The notes under the pieces were generated by a model, which saw only the letters and a list, made by a program, of their open reading frames with translations, had not been told where the DNA came from and searched no databases. Shown here piece by piece: positions 8,161 to 15,193 of a stretch of 64,000 nt of DNA (positions are counted from its first letter, which is position 1; each line of letters opens with the position of its first letter). Source of the DNA: Pseudomonadota bacterium (GTDB lineage: Bacteria > Pseudomonadota > Alphaproteobacteria > Rhizobiales > Xanthobacteraceae). A program made the translations under genes and the position numbers. The stretch spans positions 65,752-129,751 of the forward strand of contig JAFAGM010000131.1 of assembly GCA_023422775.1 (NCBI GenBank), given 5' to 3'.

Positions 8161-9794
8161 ATCCTCGCACGTGCGGGGATCTGCGCGCCGGCGGCGAGCC
8201 AGTCCCTGTAGGTGAGGAACTTGAGCCCGAGCCGTTCGTAGTGGACCCGGAGATAGCCGTCGCCGCCGCGCGTCACGGCGCCCGGCATGACCGCCTGCAC
8301 TTCCTGCGCCATGACCCCGACATAGGCCTTGTCGCTGCCGAGATAGCTGAAGCGGTAATAACCGAGGCCGTTGTTCAGGCGCCCAAGCAGCACGACGTCG
8401 TGCTTCAGCGCGATATCGGAGCGTCGTCCACCACCGCCGCCCCGGAAGCCACCGCCCCCACCACCACCACGGAAGCCACCGCCACCTCCGCGGCCAGCAA
8501 ACGCTGCGCCGCCACCGCCACGGAAGCTACCGCCACCCATGCCGGCACGCGACACACCCGCGCTGGCGAAACTTGCCCGGCCACGTGCGGACTGAATATT
8601 GGCCGCCCTGCCCGACGATACATTCCTGATCGCCGTATCGCGCCCGCTTCTGTTGCCGGCGCCGGCAGCGCGGCCGCGGTCGGCGGTTCTCGCGCGGTCG
8701 CCGCCCTTGGCACGATCACCTGCCTTGGCGCGATCACCGGCCTTGGCGCGATCGCCAGCCCTGGCCCGGTCACCGCCTTTGGCGCGATCGCCAGCGCGGT
8801 CACCTGCCCCGGGCCGATCACCGGCGCGGTCGCCGGCACGATCGCCTGCACCGGCGCGATCCCTTCCGGTGTCGAGCACCTTTTGGCCATCGCGGCCGCG
8901 GTAGTCCATCCGATCGGCGGCGCCGGCCCGCAGGTTGTTGTTGCCGAATTTCTGCGCAACATTGGCGTTGCTATATCGGACGCCCTGACGGTGCGCCGGA
9001 TTGTGCTGCCAGCTGTTACCGATGTTGGTGGTCCTGTTGTAGTGATTCACATAAAGATTGCGGTTACCCCAGTTGAAGCCACCGCCCCAGTAGTTGCCCC
9101 AGCGCCCGATCGCCCAGGCGGTACCGAATGCGAGCCCTGCGGCAATCACACCGGCACCGATGTAGGAAGGATAGCCGAAGTAATACGGCGGATATTCCGC
9201 ATAGGGCCACTCGCCATAAACCGTCACCGGATCGTAGTAGGGCACGTAGACCGTATCGGGCTGCGCCTGCTCGATGACGATCACCTCCTTGTTCTCCTGG
9301 CGCTGAACGCTGACCTTCTGCTGCTTGTTGGTGACGAGCTTGTTGCGGGCCTGCGCCTTGGCACGCAGCCGCTGGATTGCGTCCATCACATCAGGCTGCT
9401 GCGCCAGCACGGCATCGCCGAGATCCTTGGTCCAGTCCACCTTGTCGCTCATCATCGCGAGGACATCGGGTGTAGCGGCCAGCGCCTTGACGCTTTCGTC
9501 CCACGCCTGTTTTTCGACCGCTGCCTTGAGCGCGTCGCCTTTCACATTCTTGTTGGCCTTCGCCCAGCGGTCGGCCTGCACCACCTCCAGCGGATAGGTC
9601 GAAGCCGCCAGGACGTTGGCGAGCAACTCGTCGGGGTACAGCGCGATCGGCGCGACCAGCGCGTCGAGTTGCTCGGGCTTCAGCAAGGTCTGCTCAGGTG
9701 CCGGCGGTTTGCCATCGGTCGCCTGCGCCGCCGCGGCCGCCGGAACGGCGAACGTAATGACTAATGCCAGCAGAAATTTCCCGCAACGCAACAT
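8157..9794 (-). CDS. DUF3300 protein with GDRA repeats, glycine-rich linker and C-terminal S74-like domain
   Basis: A 545-residue exported protein (signal peptide 1-23, ending AAAAAQA). Residues ~30-250 are a DUF3300 domain (LLKPEQLDALVAPIALYPDELL is diagnostic). Then come a Trp/Asn/Gly-rich stretch, a tract of repeated AGDRA/GGDRA units, and a glycine-rich GGGGFRG run. The last ~85 residues (SDIALKHDVVLLGRL, then YVGVMAQEVQAV) resemble the peptidase S74 intramolecular chaperone seen in phage tail fibres. The ATG at 9792-9794 starts a proper signal peptide; a longer frame upstream would cross the FixK box region. It is first in a three-gene operon with DUF2950 and the glycine-rich protein. 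Confidence 0.88.
   Translation of the reverse strand: MLRCGKFLLALVITFAVPAAAAAQATDGKPPAPEQTLLKPEQLDALVAPIALYPDELLANVLAASTYPLEVVQADRWAKANKNVKGDALKAAVEKQAWDESVKALAATPDVLAMMSDKVDWTKDLGDAVLAQQPDVMDAIQRLRAKAQARNKLVTNKQQKVSVQRQENKEVIVIEQAQPDTVYVPYYDPVTVYGEWPYAEYPPYYFGYPSYIGAGVIAAGLAFGTAWAIGRWGNYWGGGFNWGNRNLYVNHYNRTTNIGNSWQHNPAHRQGVRYSNANVAQKFGNNNLRAGAADRMDYRGRDGQKVLDTGRDRAGAGDRAGDRAGDRPGAGDRAGDRAKGGDRARAGDRAKAGDRAKAGDRAKGGDRARTADRGRAAGAGNRSGRDTAIRNVSSGRAANIQSARGRASFASAGVSRAGMGGGSFRGGGGAAFAGRGGGGGFRGGGGGGGFRGGGGGRRSDIALKHDVVLLGRLNNGLGYYRFSYLGSDKAYVGVMAQEVQAVMPGAVTRGGDGYLRVHYERLGLKFLTYRDWLAAGAQIPARARM
8692..8870 (-). repeat. In-frame tandem repeats coding for (A/G)GDRA units
   Basis: About 180 bases of imperfect 15-18 base units built around GCGCGATCGCC-like words, lying wholly inside the DUF3300 gene and keeping frame. 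They encode repeated AGDRAGDR and KAGDRAK-type peptides, alternating acidic and basic residues. Copy number is likely variable between strains. Confidence 0.8.
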
Positions 9795-9848
9795 GACATG
9801 TCTCCATTGCCCGATGGCAAAGCCAACGACCAAAACGGCGATGCACCT

Positions 9849-9862
9849 TTGATCAGGATCAA
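9849..9862 (-). promoter_or_regulatory. Perfect FixK/FNR box before the DUF3300-DUF2950 operon
   Basis: TTGATCAGGATCAA fits TTGAT-N4-ATCAA exactly. Its centre is about 62 bases before the DUF3300 start, so a class II start site would leave a leader of ~20 bases. The box overlaps the last four bases of the TAXI receptor gene upstream (stop codon 9859-9861), so the operon promoter is tucked into the end of the previous gene. Confidence 0.85.
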
Positions 9863-11235
9863 GGGTCCGAAGTTGACGTGACGGCGCGGGTCGATCGTGA
9901 CGACTGCGCCTCATCGGGCGATCGCTCGCCGGGGCGCACGGCCAGCAATATCCGCCGATCGTGGACGAGGCTCTGAAGGCGGTGCGCGGCCACGTTCAGG
10001 GTTGTCACATCAAGCGCGTGCTCATCTCCGGTCGCGGCCTTCACGCGCTGCATCTGAAGCACCTTGTCGATATCGCGCTCGATCTCGGACAACTCCGTCT
10101 CGCCCTCGGCCGATCTGATGCGGCGTCCCAGGGCATAGAGCAGATCGAGCGCCTGCTCGCTCTTTCCGGGCTCGCCTTCGCGAAGAAACTTCCACGCTGC
10201 CGCCGCGACCGAAACCAGTCCGCCGAATAGCATCGGGACCAGGAAGATGATGTTTCCCCATCGATCCAGGAAGCTCTCCTGCGTGCCGTTGTAGTAGGCC
10301 GCGGCCCCCGGATGGACCGGCAGGAAAGCATCCGAGTCGGTACTGGGTGCGGTTATCTGCGCGAGCATCGGCAATTCGCCGAGCAGATCCCTGCGCGCCT
10401 TCATCAGCGCTTCCGCCAACGCGCCGGCCACATCGTTGTCGAGGTGCTTGTTCGCAACCAGATAGAACGAAACCCTGAGCGTGGTCAGATCGTCGCTCGG
10501 GATGGGCGGCGAGCCCCGCAGCGTTCCCTTCGGAACATCGAAGCTTTCGTAGGCGCGCTGTTTCCCGGCGATGGCGCCGGCCGCATCAATGGGAATAAGG
10601 ACCGGCGCGGTCTTCGGATTTTGCAGAAAGAAGCCACGCAGCATGCCCAGGTATTTTTCAACCAGCGGAACGACGATCAGAAGCGCACGCACTTCCCTGT
10701 TCTCGAGCGCGCGCCGGGTCTCCGCGGGCGCGAGGTTGCGGAACGTCACGTTGGCGCGGCCAAGATCGTACTCCTCCGTCAGCGCGCTGACGACCAGCCG
10801 GTTCATCTCGCCTCCGACCACGCCGACGGTGAGACGCTTCAAGCCGGCGACGTCGGCGATCGAGGAGCCCGGTGGCGCAACCAGCAATACCACGGCGTGT
10901 GCCAGGACGATGATGGCCTGCGCCTGCGAGAGGTCGCCGACATCGCCGCGCACGACGGCGAGATCGGTCTTGCTCGACGCGAACATCTCGGCCGCCTCAA
11001 GCGCGTTGGCGGTTTCCACCAGTTTGAGGCGCACCGGCGCATTCGCCGCAGTAAGCCGGCTTGCCAGCGCCGACATCAGTTTGGTGGCCTCGCCGTCCAG
11101 CGACCCGACCGCAATCGTCAGCGTCGTCGGCCGCGAATACCAGCGATAGCCAAACAGAGCTGCCCCAGTCACCAGCACGACAACGCCTGCGACAACGGCG
11201 ATCCGAAGCCATGACGGTATTCTTATCGAATCCAT
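9859..11235 (-). CDS. TAXI family solute-binding protein, membrane-anchored, without TRAP permease nearby
   Basis: A 458-residue protein. An N-terminal membrane helix (about 11-31) is followed by a TAXI-type periplasmic binding domain (LTIAVGSLDGEATKLMSALASRL; later TDLAVVRGDVGDLSQAQAI; GLKRLTVGVVGGEMNRL). A second helix lies at about 329-351 (IIFLVPMLFGGLVSVAAAAW). A charged 107-residue tail follows, predicted cytoplasmic. Simple TAXI receptors are ~320 residues with a cleaved signal and work with TRAP permeases; here the protein is anchored twice and no permease gene is adjacent. It probably shares a transcript with the glycine-rich gene 103 bases upstream. Confidence 0.85.
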   Translation of the reverse strand: MDSIRIPSWLRIAVVAGVVVLVTGAALFGYRWYSRPTTLTIAVGSLDGEATKLMSALASRLTAANAPVRLKLVETANALEAAEMFASSKTDLAVVRGDVGDLSQAQAIIVLAHAVVLLVAPPGSSIADVAGLKRLTVGVVGGEMNRLVVSALTEEYDLGRANVTFRNLAPAETRRALENREVRALLIVVPLVEKYLGMLRGFFLQNPKTAPVLIPIDAAGAIAGKQRAYESFDVPKGTLRGSPPIPSDDLTTLRVSFYLVANKHLDNDVAGALAEALMKARRDLLGELPMLAQITAPSTDSDAFLPVHPGAAAYYNGTQESFLDRWGNIIFLVPMLFGGLVSVAAAAWKFLREGEPGKSEQALDLLYALGRRIRSAEGETELSEIERDIDKVLQMQRVKAATGDEHALDVTTLNVAAHRLQSLVHDRRILLAVRPGERSPDEAQSSRSTRAVTSTSDP

Positions 11236-11306
11236 ACGGCCTCACTGTTCACGGCATTTGCCGGACAAGATCAGCTCGTGACTGCTCTGCATGCCTTTGG
11301 CAAGAC

Positions 11307-11329
11307 GGGAGCCGCGCAAGGCGGCTCCC
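11307..11329 (-). terminator. Strong hairpin between glycine-rich and TAXI genes
   Basis: A perfect 9-bp stem, GGGAGCCGC/GCGGCTCCC, with a 5-base loop starts 10 bases after the stop of the gene ending at 11339. There is no T-run after it on the minus strand, so it may act as a transcript-stabilising or attenuating hairpin rather than a full terminator. Confidence 0.5.
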
Positions 11330-11338
11330 CGCCCGTGA

Positions 11339-11782
11339 TCATTGCATCGTGATGGTAACACCGCCGACGGCCGCCGAGGCCTCAACGCCGACCCTTGGTC
11401 CACTGAGCTGGAGAATGACGCCATTGGCGTTTTGCAGTTGCACGCCGCCGGCCCCTGCTGCCAGCGCGCCGCCTGCCCCGCCGACGGCGTAGCTGCCAGC
11501 CAGATCGCCGGCAGTGCGCAGGTTCAGAGCCCTGCCGGTGAACTTCGAGGTCGAGGCGCCTATCGTGAAGCCGACGCTCATACCCGAGACCGTGAAGGGG
11601 TAGCGCTTGCCTCGGAAGGTAAGCACGCCCTGGCCGCCACCGACGCCGACGATGAAACCACCCTTGGTGAACACGACGCTGACTGCGCCTACCTCGGCCA
11701 GTGCCGGCGTCGCGACGGTCGCCGATGCGAGAAATCCAAACAGAGCCAGCACGACCGATCGCCTGCGATACAACGTCATCAT
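11339..11782 (-). CDS. Exported glycine-rich protein, paralogue of the one at 6780-7250
   Basis: A 147-residue protein with a signal peptide (to about residue 29, ending TPALAE). The mature part repeats the blocks of its paralogue: GGFIVGVGGGQGVLTFRGKR, PFTVSGMSVGFTIGAS, AGGALAAGAGGVQLQNANGV and a C-terminal GVTITMQ. Function is unknown; a secreted beta-rich fold is inferred from composition only. Two start codons in tandem (ATGATG, 11777-11782) are possible. A FixK box centred 65 bases upstream serves it, the same spacing as for the DUF3300 operon. Confidence 0.82.
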   Translation of the reverse strand: MMTLYRRRSVVLALFGFLASATVATPALAEVGAVSVVFTKGGFIVGVGGGQGVLTFRGKRYPFTVSGMSVGFTIGASTSKFTGRALNLRTAGDLAGSYAVGGAGGALAAGAGGVQLQNANGVILQLSGPRVGVEASAAVGGVTITMQ

Positions 11783-11840
11783 TGTTCATCCTCTTGGAAA
11801 ACTGGACCGGGCCACGGTGCAGCGGTGACCGTCAGTTCCA

Positions 11841-11854
11841 TTGATCCAGATCAA
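11841..11854. promoter_or_regulatory. Perfect FixK/FNR box between divergent genes
   Basis: TTGATCCAGATCAA fits TTGAT-N4-ATCAA exactly and lies in the 139-base gap between the minus-strand glycine-rich gene (start 11782) and the plus-strand hydrolase (start 11922). Distances from the centre to the start codons are about 65 and 74 bases, so it could activate either or both directions. Confidence 0.83.
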
Positions 11855-11921
11855 CGCCATCAGGCTTCGTCACGGAAGCCTTCGCTGGCCTGTTGTGGCC
11901 TGCCAATTGATGGAGCAGGGA

Positions 11922-12809
11922 ATGCCTGGCTTCCTGGCGCGCGTCTCCGTCGTCGCTACCGCGGCCATCGCACTGCTTGTCACGGCGGCCTTCGCCGACG
12001 ACCGTCCGGGCGGACGAGCCATCCGGGAGGAAGTGTGGGCGATCCCGGTCACGCTGCCTACGATCGCCTATGTCGTCCGGCCCGTCGGCGAGGGTCCGTT
12101 CCCGCTCGTGGTCATGAACCACGGCGTTTCGCTGAACCAGAAGGAACGCGGCTTCTTTCCGCTGGTGGAGTTCAGGGACGCGGCGATGTGGTTCGCGAAG
12201 AGAGGCTACATGGTCGTTGCGCCGACCGGCAGCGGATATGGCGCGGCCGCGTTCGACGTACCGGAACAGGGGCATTACTCCCTGTTCTTTTCCAAGGTCG
12301 GCAACTGCGACAATCCGAACTTTCATGACGCGGGGCGTCTGGTGGCGTTGATGGACAAGTGGATCATCGAGTACCTGGCCGGTCAGAAGCTGATCGTGCC
12401 TGGTAACGTGATTGTCGTCGGCCAATCAGCCGGCGGCTGGGCTGCGATCGCGCTGTCGAGCGAGAACGTCCCGGGGGTACGCGCGATCATCGTCTTCGCC
12501 GCCGGCCGTGGCGGTCGTGTCGGCGGCAAGCCGAACAACAACTGCGCGCCCGACAGGCTGGTCGCGGCCTCCGGCGAGTTCGGCCGCACCGCCCGCACCC
12601 CCATGCTGTGGATCTACATCGAGAACGATACGTTCTTCGGCCCGGAATTATCCCGACGAATGCACGCAGCCTACACAGGGGCCGGCGGAAACGCTGAATA
12701 TCACCTGCTTCCCCCGTTCGGCGACGATGGACATTTCCTGATCGGTTCACGCGGCAGTCTTCCGTTGTGGACCCCGCTGGTCGGGGCATTTCTGGACAAG
12801 CACGGCTAG
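11922..12809 (+). CDS. Exported alpha/beta hydrolase
   Basis: A 295-residue secreted hydrolase. The signal peptide runs to about residue 24 (ending TAAFADD). The fold is supported by an oxyanion-region PLVVMNHGV, a nucleophile elbow GQSAGG (Ser ~169), an Asp in YIENDTFFG and a His in GDDGHFL, the usual Ser-Asp-His order. It resembles dienelactone-hydrolase-type or PET-hydrolase-like carboxylesterases; the natural substrate is unknown. I chose the ATG at 11922, with GGAG 7 bases upstream; an in-frame ATG at 11910 would add four residues. The IalB-like gene follows after 31 bases. Confidence 0.85.
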   Translation: MPGFLARVSVVATAAIALLVTAAFADDRPGGRAIREEVWAIPVTLPTIAYVVRPVGEGPFPLVVMNHGVSLNQKERGFFPLVEFRDAAMWFAKRGYMVVAPTGSGYGAAAFDVPEQGHYSLFFSKVGNCDNPNFHDAGRLVALMDKWIIEYLAGQKLIVPGNVIVVGQSAGGWAAIALSSENVPGVRAIIVFAAGRGGRVGGKPNNNCAPDRLVAASGEFGRTARTPMLWIYIENDTFFGPELSRRMHAAYTGAGGNAEYHLLPPFGDDGHFLIGSRGSLPLWTPLVGAFLDKHG

Positions 12810-12840
12810 AACGATACCGGCCGAATGATGGAGGCGAGGC

Positions 12841-13467
12841 ATGACAGCGCAGCGATGCCGCCAATACCGCAGACAAGGCCTCGTGGCGGCGCTGCCGCTC
12901 CCGCTGCTGCTGAGTTTCGGCATTGCCACCGCATCGGCGCAACATGCCGCAAGTCCGGAAGGCAGCTCGGCAGGCCAGACACGGGCCGGCCAGGATTTTG
13001 CCTTGCGTGGCCAGCGCGCAGCGCGCGATATCAAGTACTCGGACTGGCGCAAGGTCTGCTTCAAGGCTCCCGGCACGAACATGGTATGCCGGACATCGAT
13101 CAGCGGCACATTCGGGACCGGTCAATCCGCGGTCCGCATCGGCTTGATCGAGCGCGAAGGCGATAGGGCCGCGCGGCTGCAAATGTTTCTCCCCGTCGGC
13201 CTCTACCTGCAGGCCGGGGTAAGGATCACGATCGACCAGGGCGCCGTCTACCAGTTGCCCTACGTCTGGTGCCTGACCAACGCCTGCATCGCAGCGAACG
13301 TGGCAGATCCAAAATTGATCGAGGAAATGGAAGCGGGCAGATCGCTGCGGATCGAGGTCGCGGATACCAGCGCCGTGGCGGTAAGCACAACCGTGCCGAT
13401 CGAACAGTTCGCCGCGATTCGGCGGGGCGTTCCGGCGCAGACGTTCGAGCAGGACATCGATGAGTGA
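12841..13467 (+). CDS. IalB family (invasion-associated locus B) exported protein
   Basis: A 208-residue protein with a signal peptide (cleavage near ASAQHA, residue ~35). The core matches the IalB family: YSDWRKVCFKAPG, then MVCRTSISG, and a C-terminal YVWCLTNACIAANVADPKLIEEMEAG with paired cysteines. The family, named from Bartonella, is widespread in alphaproteobacteria and of unknown biochemical function; the name does not imply pathogenicity. A strong GGAGG site precedes the ATG. It appears to be the second gene of the hydrolase transcription unit and ends 26 bases from a convergent response-regulator gene. Confidence 0.88.
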   Translation: MTAQRCRQYRRQGLVAALPLPLLLSFGIATASAQHAASPEGSSAGQTRAGQDFALRGQRAARDIKYSDWRKVCFKAPGTNMVCRTSISGTFGTGQSAVRIGLIEREGDRAARLQMFLPVGLYLQAGVRITIDQGAVYQLPYVWCLTNACIAANVADPKLIEEMEAGRSLRIEVADTSAVAVSTTVPIEQFAAIRRGVPAQTFEQDIDE

Positions 13468-13493
13468 TGCGCCGCGTCGCGACTGAAGGCGAC

Positions 13494-13868
13494 TTACGCC
13501 ACCGTCGCCGCAAGCCGTTCGATCGGCTCGATCAGGGACTTCGCCCGGAACGGCTTTATCAGATAGGCAATGCAGCCGGACTCGATGGCCGCGGTACGGA
13601 CAGACGGATTGTCATTGGCGGTGATATAGATGACGGGAAGGGAAATCCCCGCCGCGCTGAGCCGGTACCTCAAGTCGATTCCGGATTCGTTGTTCAGGTT
13701 GATGTCGAGCACCACGCAACATGCCGACTCGAAATCGTCGTGATTCCGGAACTCCTCGGCGGAGGAAAACACGACGCAATCGTAGCCGTGATGACGCAGC
13801 AGTCGCTGCAGCCCCTTGAGCATCCCAAGGTCGTCATCGACGACAAAGACGACGTTTTGATTCCGCAA
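13494..13868 (-). CDS. Single-domain response regulator
   Basis: A 124-residue receiver domain with no output domain. The acidic pocket is VFVVDDD, the phosphoacceptor Asp is in CVVLDINL, and the conserved Thr/Ser and Lys positions are in VIYITAND and YLIKPF. It resembles FixJ-type receivers. No histidine kinase is encoded nearby, so its partner is elsewhere. It may act as a phosphate sink or competitor for the FixJ-like regulator next door. Confidence 0.9.
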   Translation of the reverse strand: MRNQNVVFVVDDDLGMLKGLQRLLRHHGYDCVVFSSAEEFRNHDDFESACCVVLDINLNNESGIDLRYRLSAAGISLPVIYITANDNPSVRTAAIESGCIAYLIKPFRAKSLIEPIERLAATVA

Positions 13869-14006
13869 GATGATTATCCTGTCGATCGCGCCTGGAACGT
13901 CTCTACAAAGACGATCCGGAACCTGTCGGCATCCGCCGAAGCCAATAGGTCGTGGTTTCCTCGACGCACCACGTTACCTCAGTAAGCTCCGACTACCGCG
14001 TTTTCT

Positions 14007-14024
14007 ATTGTCCGATGGGACAAT
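14007..14024. promoter_or_regulatory. Palindrome ATTGTCC-N4-GGACAAT, possible operator
   Basis: A perfect 7-bp inverted repeat with a 4-base spacer, 139 bases before the start of the single-domain response regulator (13868) and just after the FixJ-like gene. Similar words occur at 15051-15068 and 18148-18165. The binding protein is not known. Confidence 0.45.
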
Positions 14025-14037
14025 GCGACCAACATGG

Positions 14038-14676
14038 TCAATGCGGTTGCCCGGTTCCCGACAAATCCCCCAAGATTCCTGCCCGCTCGGCAACAGAGAC
14101 CAATTCGGCGAGAGACTGCACCTCCATCTTCTCCATCACCCGATGGCGATGGGCCTTGATCGTCCGTTCTGTCGCACCCAATATAGCGGCTACCTGCTTG
14201 TTGGTCTTGCCGCGAATGACGAGTTCGAAGACTTCGCGCTCGCGCGGGGTCAGCTTCGCGATGTGAGCGCGCACCACATCGAGCCTGCTTCGCTGGTTCC
14301 GCGCCACCTGATGGTGAGCCAGGGCACGCTCGATCGCGCCGAGAAGCTCCTCCGACGATACCGGCTTGGTGAGCACATCTTCCGCCCCTGCCTTGATCGC
14401 GCGCACCGTGGTCTGGACCTCCGCATAGCCGGTGAGAAACACGATCGGCAGGGTCGATCCGAGTTCGCTGAGGCGGGCCTGCAACTCCGGCCCGCTCAAT
14501 CCGGGTATTCGCATGTCGAGCAGAATGCAGCTCGCCTCACTTTCGTTCGGCAAGCGGTCGAGCAAATGCTGGGCCGAGGGATAAGTCGCGACCTCGTATC
14601 CGGCCTGCTTCAAACGGCGTTCGATGGCCGTCCGGAACGAAGCGTCATCGTCCACGATATGCACAAGTCCCGACAA
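14038..14676 (-). CDS. FixJ/NarL-type response regulator (receiver plus LuxR HTH)
   Basis: A 212-residue two-domain regulator. The receiver (residues 1-120) has VHIVDDD, the phosphoacceptor region ILLDMRIPGLSG, and EDVLTKPV with the conserved Lys. The C-terminal LuxR helix-turn-helix starts at LTPREREVFELVIRGKTNK and includes ILGATERTIKAHRHRVMEKM. This arrangement is that of FixJ, StyR and TtrR relatives. No kinase is adjacent. It lies 9 bases after a small exported-protein gene and probably shares its transcript. Target genes are unknown. Confidence 0.92.
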   Translation of the reverse strand: MSGLVHIVDDDASFRTAIERRLKQAGYEVATYPSAQHLLDRLPNESEASCILLDMRIPGLSGPELQARLSELGSTLPIVFLTGYAEVQTTVRAIKAGAEDVLTKPVSSEELLGAIERALAHHQVARNQRSRLDVVRAHIAKLTPREREVFELVIRGKTNKQVAAILGATERTIKAHRHRVMEKMEVQSLAELVSVAERAGILGDLSGTGQPH

Positions 14677-14685
14677 CGGATCCCC

Positions 14686-14949
14686 CTACGTTAAGGCCAA
14701 CGGCAGAGACGAGTTGCTCGCGGCGGCGAGCGTGATGCGCGACCGGTCGTCGGCGTTCAGTACCGGGCGTAATTCTGAAAACACGTAGAGCGGTTCACGC
14801 AAATCGGATTGGTCAGGCACGAGTATCGATCGCGAGCGTCGCTCTTCCGCCGTCGCTTGCAGCGGGGTGAGGAACGCAGCTACGCCAATCAACAATGCAC
14901 TGATCCCTGCGACCATTGCAGAACCGACGTTAGGCGCGATGAAGATCAA
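14686..14949 (-). CDS. Small exported hypothetical protein
   Basis: An 87-residue protein with a hydrophobic segment at residues ~12-30 (VAGISALLIGVAAFLTPLQATAEE) that could be a signal peptide, followed by a short polar tail. I recognise no family. It is placed immediately upstream of, and in the same direction as, the FixJ-like regulator. An internal ATG at residue 12 is an alternative start. The gene call rests on the signal-like segment and tight spacing only. Confidence 0.5.
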   Translation of the reverse strand: MIFIAPNVGSAMVAGISALLIGVAAFLTPLQATAEERRSRSILVPDQSDLREPLYVFSELRPVLNADDRSRITLAAASNSSLPLALT

Positions 14950-15050
14950 TCCTCACCGTCGCCGAAAAATCAAAAACCGAGACGTCCCCGAGACGTCGGG
15001 CACGCCTTCAAGAATTCCTTCTCTTCTACCCTGGCATTGTCCTTTCGGTC

Positions 15051-15068
15051 ATTGTCCCAAAGGCCAAT
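15051..15068. promoter_or_regulatory. Near-palindrome ATTGTCC-N4-GGCCAAT, possible operator
   Basis: An 18-base element matching the 14007-14024 palindrome with one change in the right arm. It lies 126 bases before the FixK-like gene and 102 bases before the divergent small exported-protein gene. An extra ATTGTCC half-site is present at 15036-15042. Confidence 0.4.
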
Positions 15069-15193
15069 GGCCGTCGATACAATAGTCTTCCCTGCGCGCG
15101 CTGGTTTAACACGATGCTGGGACCCGCCCGTACATCCTCGACACTTGGCAGCGCGGGTCCTTCTGTTGATGCGAACGAATTGGGAAGCGTACA

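Noticed and set aside
8692..8870. Regular short repeats that might suggest a CRISPR array or minisatellite
   Set aside because: Units are contiguous without spacers, keep reading frame and encode GDRA peptides inside the DUF3300 gene.
14978..15000. Tandem CCGAGACGTC words, possibly a binding site
   Set aside because: Only two units and a partial hairpin; no relation to either flanking start is clear, so I could not support a regulatory call.
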